A DNA stretch of 64,000 nt from NCBI GenBank assembly GCA_963277665.1, contig OY728119.1, forward strand, positions 313,926,206 to 313,990,205, read 5' to 3'. The notes below the pieces were generated by a model that worked only from the letters and a program-made list of their open reading frames with translations, ran no database searches and was not told the origin of the DNA. The DNA is from Viscum album. Its lineage: Eukaryota; Streptophyta; Magnoliopsida; Santalales; Viscaceae. Both the position numbers and the translations under genes were made by a program. The first letter of the stretch is position 1; each line of letters starts with the position of its first letter. This document shows positions 1 through 14,240 of the stretch, in pieces.

Positions 1-369
1 CAAATTTTGATGTCCACATCAAGTAGAAATGGAAATTAAATATTCATACAATTAGTCTTGATACAAAATGGAAAATGTAGTCTCATGGAGACATGAATAT
101 ATCAAATGGTGGAAAGAAATTGAATCTTTCTGAAATACATAAATATGGGAAGAAATATCATGTGAATTTCTCGAATGGAACTAGTTGATGATGTGGAAAG
201 GCATGTTATAATGAACATTTATATCGAAATGTGATCAATATTTTGGTTAATTCAATGGAAGAAAAGATGATTCTGACTAATGAACCACCCATTCTCCAAT
301 CAGTGTTTCAATCCCCCTCAACTCAATTAAAATGGGAAATATCATTTGATTTTGACTACTAATGTGGGT
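1..369. other. AT-rich DNA upstream of chromovirus protease
   Basis: No clear coding match is seen here. By position, just upstream of a + strand chromovirus protease remnant, it could be the decayed end of gag, but no zinc knuckle or capsid motif could be read. Confidence 0.3.
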
Positions 370-720
370 AATGATAAATTTGTGGCAAAATTAACACTTA
401 TAAACCACTCAAGAACAACTAATGTATTATTTAATTCATGATCAACCAATTATCTTATTAATTATGAATATGAAAAGGGAATTGAGTTACCAGTTCATTG
501 GTTAGATATTAAATTAGTGATGAATACTTCTAATGGTTTGATGGTCTCATCTCATGTGTATAGATCCACTCTAATTGAATTTTGTGGGAATGTTCTTCCT
601 AAAAATCATGTGATCCTCAATTTAGCTTAATTTTATGTGATTCTAGGTATGGATTAACAATAATTATATGGATCCCATGTCAGTTTATATGGAAGGGATG
701 TCACATATCACATTCTAAGG
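370..720 (+). pseudogene. Decayed chromovirus (Ty3/gypsy) aspartic protease
   Basis: Conceptual translation on the + strand resembles the retropepsin of Tekay/Del-like chromoviruses, which cuts the gag-pol polyprotein in virus-like particles. The active-site region that should read L-F-D-S-G-A-S reads L-F-N-S-stop-S-T near 427-447, so the catalytic Asp has become Asn and the Gly codon is a stop. Further on, S-H-V-Y-R-S matches the usual V-Y-R-N block, and F-Y-V-I-L-G-M-D near 631-655 matches the conserved F-D-V-I-L-G-M-D. In-frame stops make it non-functional. It leads directly into an RT remnant, as expected for PR-RT order. Assignment to the gypsy protease is firm; the Tekay/Del lineage is an inference from the whole pol. 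Confidence 0.75.
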
Positions 721-859
721 GAACTTGTGATCATTTTTTAGATCGACCATGAATATGAAGTTGAATTGAATATTAATTATATATTATGTGTCCTAATTCC
801 TATCCATAATGTCTATTTATCTTAGATGGTTGGTGACCAACTAAATATTCTAGATGTAA

Positions 860-2180
860 CAAATTTATATGATGTTTTTGATGTACTTATTGAATATTTT
901 TCATGCCTTCTTATGAATTGCGAAGTTGAGTTTTCTATAGAACTCATTCTAGGTGATACACTAGATTTAAAGTTTCATTATAGAATGACCACTATTTAGT
1001 TGCATGAATTTCAGATGAAAATCTAGTTGAATATTGATAAGGGAATTATTCTTCCATGTATGTCTCCTTAGGGTGAAGTGGTTATTTTTTGATAATAAGA
1101 AAGATTGATCAATGTGACTCTACAATAATTATTTATAACTTAATAACATTACAATCAAGAAAAAAGTACCATCTACCCTGTATGGATGATTTAAATGATC
1201 TATTAAAAATTGTTCAATACTTTTCCAAATGATTCCTCTATTCTGGATATCCTCAATTTTGTGTAAAGAAGAAGGATATACCCACAACAGGATTCTGAAT
1301 GATTCTTGAGAATTATAAATTTAATGTGGTGCTATTTAGAATTTCCAATGCCTTGATATCTTCATGGATTTTAATAAATAATGTATTTAGATATTACTTC
1401 AAATAGTTTTCAGTATAATTTATAGATGATACTCTTATATATTAAAAACTAAAGTGATTGAAGATCATTTGATATTTGTGATGAAGACTTTGAGTAAGGA
1501 TAATTTGTATTAAAAGCTTTCCATGTGTGAATTTTGGAATCATAAAGTTTCATTCTTGGGTCATATAATCTAAAATGATTATATAGTGGGTTATCCTTCA
1601 ATGGAAAATGTTATTGATAAATGGAATTGACTAACTACTGTAATTGAAGTCCATATTTTTTGGGTATGAAAATGTATTACCAATACATTGGGAGATATTT
1701 ATCATGACTATTTAATCTGCTCACCAAGTTCATTATCAAGGGGTATTGTTCTTATTAATATATGAATGTGAACATAATTTCATTGAACAAACTAGAATAG
1801 TTTCTAGTTCACCTATTCTCAAATTATGCTATAGTGTAAAATGGTATTAAATATATAGTGATGAAACAAATAAGGGACTAGGATTTGTACTCATTAATAA
1901 TGCTATAGTGATAATATAGGTATCAGACCAACTAAAAATACATGATAAAAATTACCAAAATTATTATATGGAGTTAGATTCTATAGTATTATCATTAATG
2001 ATATAGATGAATTATCTATATGGTAAAAATATGACATATATATGGATCATAAAATATTAAATTATATATCATCAATCAGAGAGTGCCAAATATGTGCCAA
2101 AGAAAAAGGATGGAGTGGATTAATGATAATGACAACCCAATAAAATACCACCTAGTGAAGGTGAAAAATGTTGTTGAATC
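860..2180 (+). pseudogene. Decayed chromovirus reverse transcriptase and RNase H
   Basis: Fragments in more than one frame follow the order of a chromovirus RT. The N-terminal block E-V-E-F-S-I-E-L is near 922-948, then D-K-G-I-I-L-P near 1037. The catalytic-loop equivalent F-I-D-D lies at 1419-1430, followed by T-L-I-Y. A degraded version of the segment before L-G-H lies near 1520-1570. RNase H is recognisable at about 1920-2080, where S-D-Q-L-K-I-H-D-K-N-Y matches the S-R-Q-L-K-x-H-E-K-N-Y block and M-N-Y-L-Y-G-K matches W-R-H-Y-L-Y-G. The products would make cDNA from the element RNA and remove the RNA strand. Many stops and frameshifts show an old, dead copy. Neighbours are the protease upstream and integrase downstream. 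Confidence 0.75.
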
Positions 2181-2439
2181 CTTGAGTTATAAATATCATG
2201 ATTGTGTTTTCATGATTTGGATTGAATGAAATCCAATAATTATAGATTCACATGATATTTAATTTCAAAACAATAGGAAATTGGAAATATCCTATCTTTT
2301 TCAATGGAATGATCAACCATTTATCCGTATAGAAAAGATGTAGATATGTAAAAGAAGGAAATAAATGTTATCGAGTTCAACCGTTACTATAATTGAATGA
2401 TAAGGCTCAGAAATTGTGTATGTTCTTCGTCTATATCAG

Positions 2440-3720
2440 AATTTAAGGAGTTATTGGATGAAGCTCATAGTTCATCATACTATTTTAATTATGGAATTTA
2501 GAAGATTTAAATATATATAAAAGAATATTTTTAGTGTGAGGATATAAAAACGGATATTTTAGATTTTCTATCTCATTTCAAAGTATGTTAGTATATTAAG
2601 GCTAGGAGATAGAAGTACAAGGGTATTTTACAATCATTACCCACAACAAGGTAGAAATTTGGGAAACACCACAAGGAATTTGATCATTTGTATCCCCAAA
2701 ATATATAAAGACAAAATTATATTTGGGTTTTATTTGATCTCTTTATGAAGACATCACACTTCATTTCCTTTGGATAATATTTATCTCTTGACTATTTTTT
2801 CAAGTTATACATTATGGAAGATGGGATATTTCGTGGTGTTCCACATTCTGATGTATATGATCGAGATTGGATTTTTACCTTAATGTTCTGTTAAAGTCTT
2901 TAGTAAGATCTAGATATAGAGTTTTCAACACAACTTTTCATTATTATAAGGATGTTATATCTGAGAGAACTAATTGAATTATAGTATATATGATTTTATT
3001 GTGTTTTATGGATTTAAATGGTTGTTAATATAATCATCATCATCTAGTTTAGTTTTCTTACAATAACGTATTTCACTCATCCATTCATATGGATCCTAAT
3101 GAGGCCCTCTATGGTACATCGTGAAAACTTATGAAACGATAGGGGTGATGATGGAGGGGTCTAATTTTATTGGGAGCTAAACTATCTGAAGAAATATAAA
3201 TAAAATTTTAGAGCAACTCATCCACACATAAACAATGTTCAAATTCTAATAAAGCATTATGATGATAATTTTCAGTGAGATCTTGAGGTCAATGTTTGAA
3301 AAAATGTGTTCCTATGAATATTTCTTTGAATGACGGTTATGAGGTCTGGGAAAATGGGGATATTGAGCCATATATATTTTTTCCTTTATATTTCTTGTTC
3401 TTATTGGGACTATAGATGACCACTTCCACTGAATCTCTCTCATGTTTACGATGTCCTTTATGTGTCTCTCAGGAGGAGGTATATACACAATCCATCACAT
3501 GTATTGAAATTAATGGTCGTACTGCCAATGAAAGATCTATGTTTTATATAAAAATTGATGGAGACTATGGACCATAGAGATATAGTTTCATTAAATAATA
3601 CCACTAACCTAGTCAACATTTTGTGATGATTTCATAAATTATAGGAAGTGACTTTGTAAACTAAGGATGCGATGAAAAAGATATTTACACATTTTTTGTA
3701 TCAGCCTAACAAAACTTCAA
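2440..3720 (+). pseudogene. Decayed chromovirus integrase with chromodomain-like tail
   Basis: The integrase zinc-binding part starts at about 2449 with E-L-L-D-E-A-H-S-S, matching E-I-L-E-E-A-H-S-S; only one Cys of the later C-x2-C pair is readable near 2590. The catalytic core is seen at about 2690-2880: Y-I-W-V-L-F-D, then K-T-S-H-F-I-S and a D-R-D-W-I-F block corresponding to S-D-R-D-x-R-F. The C-terminal part at 3210-3340 matches the segment after the core. Near 3640-3710, E-V-T-L followed by D-A-M-K-K resembles the chromovirus tail E-E-A-T-W-E..M-R-K, that is, the end of a chromodomain, which in this lineage steers insertion to heterochromatin. Stops occur throughout. The pol ends about 30 bp before the proposed LTR. 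Confidence 0.7.
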
Positions 3721-3750
3721 GGGTGATATTAATTTTTAGTTGGTAGAATT

Positions 3751-6700
3751 TGTCAACCAGGTATTTTATGATATATATATATATATATTTCAAACAAATT
3801 TAATTACTTCAAATCTTTTTGATACACACAACATGAACTTTAAATGAACCATGAAATACTGTTGAAATATTATTATTTAATGTTATGGTTATCGCCTAGA
3901 TGTTTAAATTTTTAGAGTGAATTGAAATGATTACATTTTTAAATTTTTTAAATAATGTTTCAATTATATAAAACTAATTGATAACTAATTGATCAATTTT
4001 TAAATTCACCATAACATTCAAAAAAAATTTCAAAAAAATGATTTTTTGTTATTTTTTTTGAAAAAATAAAATAACTAATTTCTCCCACTTTTATAAAATG
4101 TATTCAAAAAATTAACATCATTTTTTCGATAATTTGGTTGAATTATCTTATAGTGAATTGTGCATTACTTTCAAAAAAATATTGATTTTTTGATGAATAG
4201 AGAAAAGTACTATTTTTTGAAACATTTTTCTTTGTTTAAAGCATTTACACAATTATATTTTATCATAAAATGGTATTAAAAATAATTAGTTTAAATGTAT
4301 TATTAATAATCCAAATTAGGGAATTATAATCACATTACTTATTTTAAATTTCGATGTAAAAATTATATACTAAAGTAAACTTTTTCTTTGGAGAACTATT
4401 TTCCACCGCATTTTGGGGGTATAAATTTCATTAATTCATTCCAATTTTTTTGTTGAATTTGGTAAAATTGATTCCATATATAGAATAATAATAATTAAGT
4501 TAATATAATTAGGAATATGTTTTCAATTATTAATAGAGACCATATTTAATAATTTTCTCTTTCGTGCAAGAATTAACATTAAGTTAAAACTGTGGTGTAA
4601 AATATGAAAATAACCTTAAATATTGAAATTAACTTATTTGATGAATTTTTTTAGAAAATAGGTATCCTTAATAAGTAATATTATATATTTTAAAACACAA
4701 TACTGATATTTGGAATCCACATTAGACTTTTTTGAAGTTTAGTTATATTTTATTCAAATTAGAAAAATGGATTCTTGTTAATAATGGAATTGTTTGATGA
4801 TTCCATTTGATATTAAATTTCTCAAAATGGTTAAAAAAAATAAATAGTATATTATTTAACAAAAAATTTATTCAATTAATCATTTTATTTTAAGGTTAAA
4901 GTATTTTTACCCATAAATCATTTATTTTTCAAAACAAATATTTTTATTCAATTTATTTTATTTTATTAAATTTATTTTTTCTACATATATAAATTAAATC
5001 TGAGGAAATTGAATTAAATTTCGTAGTCTTAATATAAATTTTGTTTATATTTTCCCATGTTTTTTCTCAAATAATTATGTTACCATGGTAAAATGTTTAG
5101 TTATTCTGTTTAGGTTAAAAATAGTTTAATGATGTTTGATTTCATGATAAGGCAAAGAAATATTGAAAACATGAAAAAAAGTATTTGGTTGAGTTTTTTT
5201 AAACCTTTAAATTTTTTTATTGAATTATTGGTTCCTTTTTTTATCTTTACATGATTATGATTCTTTTATTATTGATACTTTTAGGTAATTCAATGTGTGT
5301 CCTTCCCATCCCAAATAAATGAGACCTCATTTAATCTATTATTTAAAATTAATAAGCCCTCTATATCTAAAAATAAGAACCATAATAAATTACTATATAC
5401 CATGTAAATATTAAATAGCATATGGTCATTCAAAAATTACATATTTTAAAGGATTAAGGTTTAAACTACATAAGGTTTCTCAGTGAAGAGGTGTAACTCT
5501 TAACTAAGTGTTTTCAATTTCATTTCCCATTATATCTTCATTTAATTAATGGTATCTAGTAAAAAAAATTAATTAAGTATATACCATATTATGACTTATT
5601 TTTATATTATTTTAATATCCATTATCCACCTCCTTTCAAAAATATGGAAAATAAAATCATTACTCTTGCATACATATGGCATAATATCTACAAGAAAAAA
5701 TGTAATTCCTTTTTCATAACTATTTTAATTTTGTGCTTATAAGGATGGATAAAAGTATTATAAAAGAAATATATGATATTATTATTTATTTTTTGTGATA
5801 TAATATTATTTATAATTCATTATATAATTTTTTATAAAATAAAAACAGTGTTCATGTGTACATACTGGCTACCGTCTCTATGAATGGCGTAAATATGTTT
5901 TCTATCTATAAATTTTAATGATGAATATATGTATATATATAGTTAATATATATTATATTTATATACTTTTAAAAACAATTTATATAATATAACCATAATC
6001 AATGTAATAGGATTGGGACTGCCAAACCAAAATATGCATGTAAAAAATGAAGCATTTATCACCTTGAAGTGTGATTTTTATAATGATTTGATAACATACT
6101 GGTGATAATGTGTCATCAGTAAATAATATATCTTTTTATATATATGAGAATGGTTATTTAAAAAATTAATTTTTATTATATTTTTATTTTATAGGATGTT
6201 CAAAATTTTATGATTAAATATGAGACCTGAGGTAAGGGTTTTATGTTTCAACAATATTTTAATCAGCATTGTATATACAAGAATTTCCATTGAAGAAATT
6301 ATATGAAAATTATTTTAAAATTCTATTTAATTTTCTTATATAATATTTTTATTTTTATGATAGATGTTTTTATTTTATTTTTACCTCTTTTAATACTTAG
6401 AAAACAAATAGAAAGTTTTTAAGGAAAACCTTACTATATTTCTATTTTCTGTGGAAAACAAATTTTCTTTCATATCCAGGTATTATAAAATTTATTCAAT
6501 AAATTTTTTATTATTATCATTAAAATTAAAATTTAATTTTTACACATGTTTGAATTTTATAAAAATGGATTAAAAAGAGTCCACTTTTTGATTCAGAAAC
6601 ACAGTAATATTAGCCTTTTATTGAAAAATATTTATAAATACAATTTGATGTAATATACATGAAATAAATGGAATTTACCACTATAATGACAATTAATTTC

Positions 6701-8000
6701 ATTGGATAATAATTTATGGGTTTCTATGGTTCGTTTCAAAGAGATTTTTTACATTGTATGTGTGAAGTTTTTATATTTTAAGGATTATTTTGAAAATGAA
6801 AATTATATTTCCCTCAAGTAATATTCAAGGGATTCATTTAAAATAACTTTCATCTGTTATAAGATCAATTTATATTAATTATGTTCTAATAGTGATATGA
6901 TTTGATGAAAAAATACTTATTGTTTCACGGAATGGTTTATTATTATGATTTCGAGGTATTTACTATAACTATTTATTTCCATGTTTTACATTTGAAAAAA
7001 ATTAATAATTGTCTTTCAAACCTATTTACTTTGAATGGGTTGTGATATTATGATATGATGAATACAATATGCTCATTTAGAATATATATTTTATCTTTTA
7101 ATTATTTTATATATTGTATATAAATTATATAACCATACAATGAGTTTGGTATGTTTTATATATCATGAAAAACTATTGGAAACATGTCGATGCACTTGAT
7201 CTACTATGGGAGAAAAGTCATTGTATTTGATCCACTATTGGAGACAAGTTGATGTAATTGATCCACTATAGGAAAGAAATAATGATTCATGATCCATTAT
7301 GATATGGGAAACATGTTTTTATTCATGATTCACTATGACTTGATAGTATTGATAGTTAACTGTGACATTAGAAATAGTTTTTATACCAATGATGTAGCCA
7401 CACATTTATGACTTGAAATTTTTATTCAGGATAGATTTAGAATGATTAATATATATTATTAATAATGTCTTTTTAAATCATAAATTTTTTTGATGGAATT
7501 ATTTTAATAGTCAATGATTTATTAGGTATGAAATTTTAAATATGTGTTCGTGTTATCCTGACCTTATATTATATTATGATTTTATATGTTCATCGATTAA
7601 TATCTCCCATGTTTACCCTTAAGAAGAATATAATGTCACTCGTTTTTATGTTTTATTTCCCCATGTTATCAATAATTGATGAATTAGGGGTTTTATATGA
7701 AGGGTACTATATTGGATTATCATTAAAGGGGATGTTGAATATATTTTCTGAAATACGAAGATTGTGTATCTAGTCACCAAATACATTAAACCATTACAAT
7801 CCTTATGCGTGTGCTTTTGAAATGTATTGAATATTCATATAAAAATATATAATATTAATTTATGAAAATTTTACATCACTGTAATATCTTAAATGCAATG
7901 AATGAAAATGAAACTGTTTGTATCGTTGATATGGTAGTTCTCACAATGCACGATTGATATTTTATTCGTAATAAAAATGGGATTGTGATTAATTTTTATA
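3751..8000 (+). repeat. 3' LTR of decayed + strand chromovirus (right end approximate)
   Basis: The LTR is placed after the pol tail and a purine-rich stretch (TTGGTAGAAT), beginning TGTCAACC at 3751. It shares, in reverse complement, landmarks with the - strand LTRs in this window: module copies near 5655-5690 and 5848-5885 (about 190 bp apart), the GAGGTAAGG block near 6223, a minisatellite at 7186-7345, and similarity around 7590-7720 to 14475-14520. The right end is inferred from these landmarks and is uncertain by several hundred bases. An AT run lies at 3771-3789. No gene is seen inside; the 65-codon reading frame at 7576-7773 lies in LTR sequence and looks fortuitous. Confidence 0.55.
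7186..7345 (+). repeat. Minisatellite in chromovirus LTR, unit about 31-34 bp
   Basis: About four to five diverged head-to-tail copies of a unit containing TTGATCCACTATGGGAGACA are visible. Unit lengths are 31, 31, 33 and 34 bp by eye. It occupies the same relative part of the LTR as the 36-bp minisatellites at 14.8 and 22.0 kb but has a different unit sequence. Confidence 0.65.
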
Positions 8001-10600
8001 CAATAAGTATAATAAAATATTTTACAAAACATATTATTGTTGTGATATTTTTAATAAGTTGAATAGAAATTTTTAGGAATAATATAATCCTTTAAAAATA
8101 TAAATGGGAAGGGGTTTAGGATCTTATACATATCTTCTTTGATTATGAACATTATAATGGGGATTAACCCAGTAAGGTATAATCATTTGAGTACACAAAA
8201 GGCTCCTTGACATGGTTAGATGTTTTGGGTGTATCATTGTGAATATTTGTAGTTAAACTGAATTAAAGTTTGTGTGAGGGTATGTGAGGGTTGAAGATCC
8301 CATTTTATAATAAAAAATTGTGGAAATTTCCCTAAAAAAACTTTTCAATATTGGTATTTTATTCTCATTGAATGTGGAAATGTTGATAAATAAAGGATAA
8401 CAGAAGATATAAGGTCAAAACACACCAAAAAAACATAATTAGAAAAATATTTAAAGCATTTTCGACCCCTTTACTCTAAGGATACTTATTTTGATCATTT
8501 TAGTTTTCATCATATCTATATCATTGATACTGTTTGCCAAAAAATAAAATCGTTGTTATTGTATAATTTGAAATTGGGAATTTTAGCTATGAAATCCATT
8601 TTGTTTTTCCCAATTTTTAAAAATTTAAATTTTTTTTAAAATAAAACCTATATAATTTTTTAAAAATAATCATAGTTTAAATTAATGTTAAATTATATAA
8701 TCAAAAATATGGTTTTAAATTTTTTTAAAAATTAAAATTATAAATTTAGATTTAAAGCATGTATCTAGACTTTTAATTTTTATCATAAATTTCAATCTCA
8801 TATATATTTATAAATAATGTCATAAAATTATTATTATATATAAAAAGGGTATTTTGTAGTAATCGCCAAAAAGTCAACATTTTTAGCGAAATATTAAAAA
8901 TTCAAATGATGATAATATCAACAGGTTTAATCATTTTATTTTGAAAATTTGGATTTAAAATTTGAAAACAAAATTTAAACAAAAACACCATATGTTAAGA
9001 AAAACAAATTTTATTAATGAAGTGAACTTTTTAAACATCAAGTGTTTTTAATCTTATTTCACATATATTTGTAAATAATTGAATATTGATATATTAGTTT
9101 ATAAATATATATATTACCTACTATTATAGACTTTTATTTTCCATTTATTTTATTTATTTAGATAATATTCAATAACCATTAATAAAATAATTCCTTGAAA
9201 GGCATTACTTCATTTAAATATTAATCAAAGAAAAATAATAATTTTAAGGACCCGAACATAAATCGTTACATACTATTGAGTTTATAGACTAGAATTCACA
9301 TACTTTCATTTCAAGGATCTTTTTTGGTTTAGAGTTTTTGAGATTTTGGCCTCAACTCATACATTAGAAACCCATATCTTATAATGTGGAAACTTCTTAT
9401 CAAAATATGTCTTCCCGAAATATAAAAATTTTAAAATAAACCTTTTTTTTATTTCGTGAAAAATATTCATGACTTTTTACATGACTTATTTTTTAATTAC
9501 CCATCCTTAAACACAAAAAAATACATTTTAAAAAATGGGATGAGCCGAAAATCCTTAGTAAAGGACATAAAAAGGAAGGGAGAACCCTATTAATCTATTT
9601 TAAAGTCAATAAATAATAAAAATATTTATACATTAAACTAATGAAATTCGAGTTCATAAATATCATTTACTTACACATGAAATTAAAATTTCCGCCCATA
9701 GATTTAAAAAAACTATATAAGAGAATATAAAATAAAAAATCATAATAATGAGGGATTATTCGTATAAAAAACCTATAAACATATTTTCCTAAAAACATAC
9801 CTTTAAGAAAAAAAGAATAATCCTTTCTTTAAAACAAAAGATCATTGGATTACCTTTTAAAATAAATTGCTTTTCCTGAAAACCCATTATTATATAAAAA
9901 CATCATTTATTTTTCTTGGTACATCATATTCATAAAACCAATAAAATAACCCGTCAAATTTAATAACCATATGGTCGAATTCCTACATAATTATCCATCT
10001 AACATAATAATTTCCCAACACAATGGTGTACTATTTGACCACACCCATCGTATGTGTTATGTCAGTCTTATCAATCATTATGAGATATACCTATCTGACC
10101 CATCATCAAAAAAAATTTCCAAGGAATGTATCATGAAAAAAACATTTTAATCATGAACCTTTTCATCATAAAGCTGTTGACAAACTATTTTGAAATCATA
10201 ATCCAAACACTTTCAAATATCGATATCACATTTAATTTTTTTAAATTTCATTTTAGAATTAAAAATTCCCATTAAAAGGAAAAGTGGGATTTAGTTTTGA
10301 AGAAAAAAATGTATTCTTATAAAGTAATATATACATTAAATAACTGTTATAGTGGAGTGAAATTTTTTTTTCATTGTATACATTAAAATAGAACATTCTT
10401 TTTTTCCTTTTATAATGGTAGTCATCACATTCCATATAAAATACATAAAAAGATTACATTAGAATTTTTTTTAAATAATCTGAAAAAAAGAAATATAAAA
10501 ACCCATTTATCATTCATTTATATAAAAATAAATACATCCATAAAACAATTTTAAAAATATGGTAATGGGAGAACAATATTGAAAAAATGTATCTTTAAAA
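8001..10600. other. AT-rich DNA without recognisable gene
   Basis: Long A/T runs and short stop-rich frames only. It lies between a + strand LTR and a - strand LTR fragment, so it is probably more LTR or internal retrotransposon sequence decayed beyond recognition. A weak match near 10080 to the stretch after the 14.8-kb minisatellite suggests that the - strand LTR fragment may begin in here. Confidence 0.4.
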
Positions 10601-11420
10601 TATTTGAAACATGGTTTTTATTTAAAAGTATGCTTTGCAAAAATATTTAAAAATATTTATTTTTAAATCATTGTAGAGAAAGTCAATTGTGGTTATAAAA
10701 TACCATTTGATCTAATTGATGCATAAAAAATTATTTACTTGAATGATTTATAACAATATGCACATGGATGAAAAAAGTATTTTAAGGGAAACATTAAAAG
10801 GGTACTTTTGGAAGAATTTCACTTACCTTGAGTTCAACACATCACATATTTTTATGATCCTAAATAAAAAACCAATGTTAATTATTTAATTTCATAAGAA
10901 TGTTTTTAAATGTATTTATTCATTTTATTTTATTTATTACCATTTTATATTTAATTTCATTATAATTTAGGTTAATATCATACATTTTGACGATATTAGG
11001 ATCATATGTTTAAAATTGATTTGATAGGTTGACTATGGCCCAAATTTTAAATATTATATCATATATATATATATATATATTAATATGCACTGAATTTTTA
11101 TCATTGTTTATAATAATTATACATTTAAAAATATTGAGAAATGGTTATAAAACATGAACTACGTTATTGTCATTGAAAAGGTTGGTCATACATACACATG
11201 ATTTATATAGCCTTTTTTCGATGATCATTTTTTAAATATGATAACTATTATTTTATCTTTAAATAAGATTTATAATATTATAAATAACATATTATTACTT
11301 TGAATATAATTTTATATATCATCCTTGTGATGTAGGTATGAAAACAAATCACATCACTTCGTGAAGCTATTACTCTACACCTATGCATGAATGGTGTTAT
11401 AATTTTTCAGGGAATGAAAA
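10600..11420 (-). repeat. Fragment of chromovirus LTR
   Basis: It shares landmarks with the - strand LTR ending at 19335: a TTCACTTACCTTG block near 10820 (compare 16770), module 1 near 11157-11205 (GGTTGGTCATACATACACAT) and module 2 near 11349-11395 (ATCACATCACTTCGTGAAG, then CTACACCTATGCATGAATGG). Spacing of the modules is about 190 bp as in the other copies. The LTR is cut at about 11420, where a different, less AT-rich block begins. An AT run of about 22 bp lies at 11060-11081. Confidence 0.55.
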
Positions 11421-11439
11421 GTTGAAAAAAATTAAATGA

Positions 11440-12640
11440 TATATAAATTTTATATAATAAAAATATTTCATGAATATATATATATATATTATCTTTATCT
11501 TCTCATCTTTTACATCATATTCTATAGCTTCTTTTGTTTCTTGTCCGACATCCTCAACATCCCTAATCCCTAGATCTACATCAAAAATGGTCTCCCCCGG
11601 TATTGATTGGAATTTTTCTATTAGTCTATGGTCCATTTTAGAGGAGGTTTTGCTTCTTTAAGGAGGTATTTGATTGACTTTTATGAAACCTATCTAGGGA
11701 AACAATATTATATGGTTAGGCAGTGTCTTGGATTTCATCTAGTATTATTGTGTCATGGTTATATGATTGGTACTTTAATGATGGTTTGACATCATATATC
11801 GTAGTGTGTGGCATGTTCTATAGAGATAGATGATGATTTGAGTGGATAATTATGGGGATGATCTAGTTACCTATTAAATTTCATGCACTAGTGGTGATGG
11901 AAATGACTTAGAGGTATGGATTCAATGGTTTTGTTCTACAATCAGATTCCTACATCGATTGCGATTGGTTCTAGATATCAATGGTAATTTGGGACTGGTT
12001 TTTTAGGTGCTAAAATAATTATCTCTTGTCTTTGGATCTAGTTTCATCCATGTATTTTCGTAGTAATGATTCTTGAAAATAATATCATGTGGGTTGCCTC
12101 AATAGAGGGATGGGTGCGCAAAAACCAATCAATTATCCAATTTTCTCTTTAATGGGTGGATGGGAACTCTAAAAATAATATACACCATGATTTTGGTCTT
12201 GATTATTGTTTTTAAGCTTTACATGTTGTTATTTCCGCACAAGAATCATCGGGTGGGAGTCTCAAAATATAGATAGGTGTGTTGAAACCTATCATCAAAT
12301 CCTTCCTTTAATTTTCAGTGTTTTAGGGGTGGTCGGCCTCATTTTTTCCCCGCATGGTACAACATCTTGGTTGGGGTGATGCATTTTCCCAGAATAATTT
12401 AATTTTTATGTTATGTGTGGGTGGGGGTGATGAATTGTTTTCATGGAATATGTTGATATTTTCTTATCATTGTTCACTTGGTACAACTGATACATTTTGG
12501 TTTAGATTTTTTAGAGTTTTTTACCTATATTAATAATGGGTTCCCTCTTACACCATTTTTCAAAGTGGATTCTCATATTTTTCTTTTTTATAAAGGGGGA
12601 TTTGCACTCAAATAGATTTAAAAAATTCCTAGGTTGCTTT
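11440..12640. other. Unrecognised, less AT-rich block interrupting an LTR
   Basis: This block is visibly richer in G and C than its surroundings and replaces the part of the LTR where module 3 should be. It looks like decayed coding sequence. On the - strand an open stretch at 11397-11636 contains an acidic D-V-D-L-G-I-R-D-V-E-D-V-G run. On the + strand, a stop-interrupted frame around 12000-12250 has runs such as W-V-R-K-N-Q-S and W-V-D-G-N-S-K-N-N. I do not recognise a family. It may be a separate inserted element or a captured gene piece. Confidence 0.35.
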
Positions 12641-14240
12641 TATGATAAAACCAAGGCCTATACAATGTATGTATGGATGTATGGAAGGGATGAGTATAGG
12701 TATTGGTATAACTAAAATGATTCTAAAGTGTGAATAAAATTGGATATGAGGTTCCCTTTTAAAAGATAGGGTAGAAAATATTGGAATTATTAATTTATTA
12801 GTTTTATATAAATAAATTTTCATATTTAAATGGCTCCTTATTGTTAATATTCATATATAAGATGAGTTTCATTCGGAAAACTCTCATAAAAAATATACAT
12901 TTTTCAGTTATTTTTTCACCCTTATCTTTTTGTGTTAATCCATGTTAACCCTTTAAACCATTATAGTGATATTTAAGTTTTTACTTGTTAAGGGTTAATA
13001 ATGTTACTAAAAATTAAAAAATGTCCCTTTAACGGTTCATGATTGGTAATATCAGCCATATTCCATTTACTATGATTAAAATAATATATTATTTCTAATA
13101 TTAAATCATTTAAAAAAATTATTTATTTTAAAAAATAATTAATATCAATTTTGACTCCCATCATTTATTTTGAAATTAAAAAGGACAATAAAAATATATA
13201 TTTAAAATATATACCATTAACAAATGGCAAATAATTTATATTATTTTCCAAAAAAATCACAAAAAATAACTCACTAAAATTATATTTCTTTTAATATTTT
13301 TTAAATAGTATGTTTTATTTCATTTAAATAATTAAATTATATTTTGGCCATGAGTAAAAATTTATGTAACTATATAATTACTAAAACATAGATACACATT
13401 ACCATCATAAAAATTGTATCATTATTCCTTAAATAACCATTAATATCCATTCACAAATGTTTTTCATTTACTAAAACATAGGAGATATTACAGGGTTATT
13501 TTTATGGCTATGTGTCAAATATAATCTATAATACAATTATTGAATGTTATAGGGTTATTTTTAAGTGCATATCATATTATTTATACTCATAAAACCAATT
13601 TTACCATCACCATAGTAAGCAAAGTTACTACAATCACTATTCATAATGACTGTAAATAAAAGAAACATATTTATAAAATTTGGACTACATCATTAAAAAT
13701 AAGTAATTCTATTTTTATTATTAAATTAATAGAAGTGAAATAATTTAATTTTAAATTAAAACAGCAAAACACATTACAAATGGTTTTCATAAAAATTCAT
13801 TCTTAAGCATAAAATTGGTCTTATAAAACATTCGTGAATAAAATTCAATCAAAATACTATAGATAGATTATTTTTAATCAAAAATAAATAAATAAATTTT
13901 AAATCAAATCCATAATATAATTTCACTTATTATATTTTTTCAAAAATTACTGGTTCAATAAATATTATTTTTTTTCAACATTCATTGAAAATAATTATTT
14001 TCTGAAAAATATTAACACTTCAACCTAATATAACTATTTTATCCTTAATTAAAATAAAAATAACCCTAATATAAAATTAAATTTATAAAATTTCTTGAAT
14101 CAAATTATAATACTTTTTTCAAAAATCATAAAAAAAAATTTGATTGAAATACATTTATGATTAATAAAATGGTGACAAAAAATTGAGTGATTATTTGTTG
14201 AGAATATATATATTCATTTATATTATGTATTATATATTTA
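12641..14240. other. AT-rich DNA without recognisable gene
   Basis: Mostly A/T-rich sequence with very short frames. I see no motif, RNA gene or clear repeat unit. It may include the missing right part of the LTR fragment that ends at 11420, but no LTR end is visible. Confidence 0.4.

Noticed and set aside
12080..12110. Similarity of GGGTTGCCTC to the sequence next to Athila pol (57030)
   Set aside because: Only about ten bases match and no integrase follows on either side.
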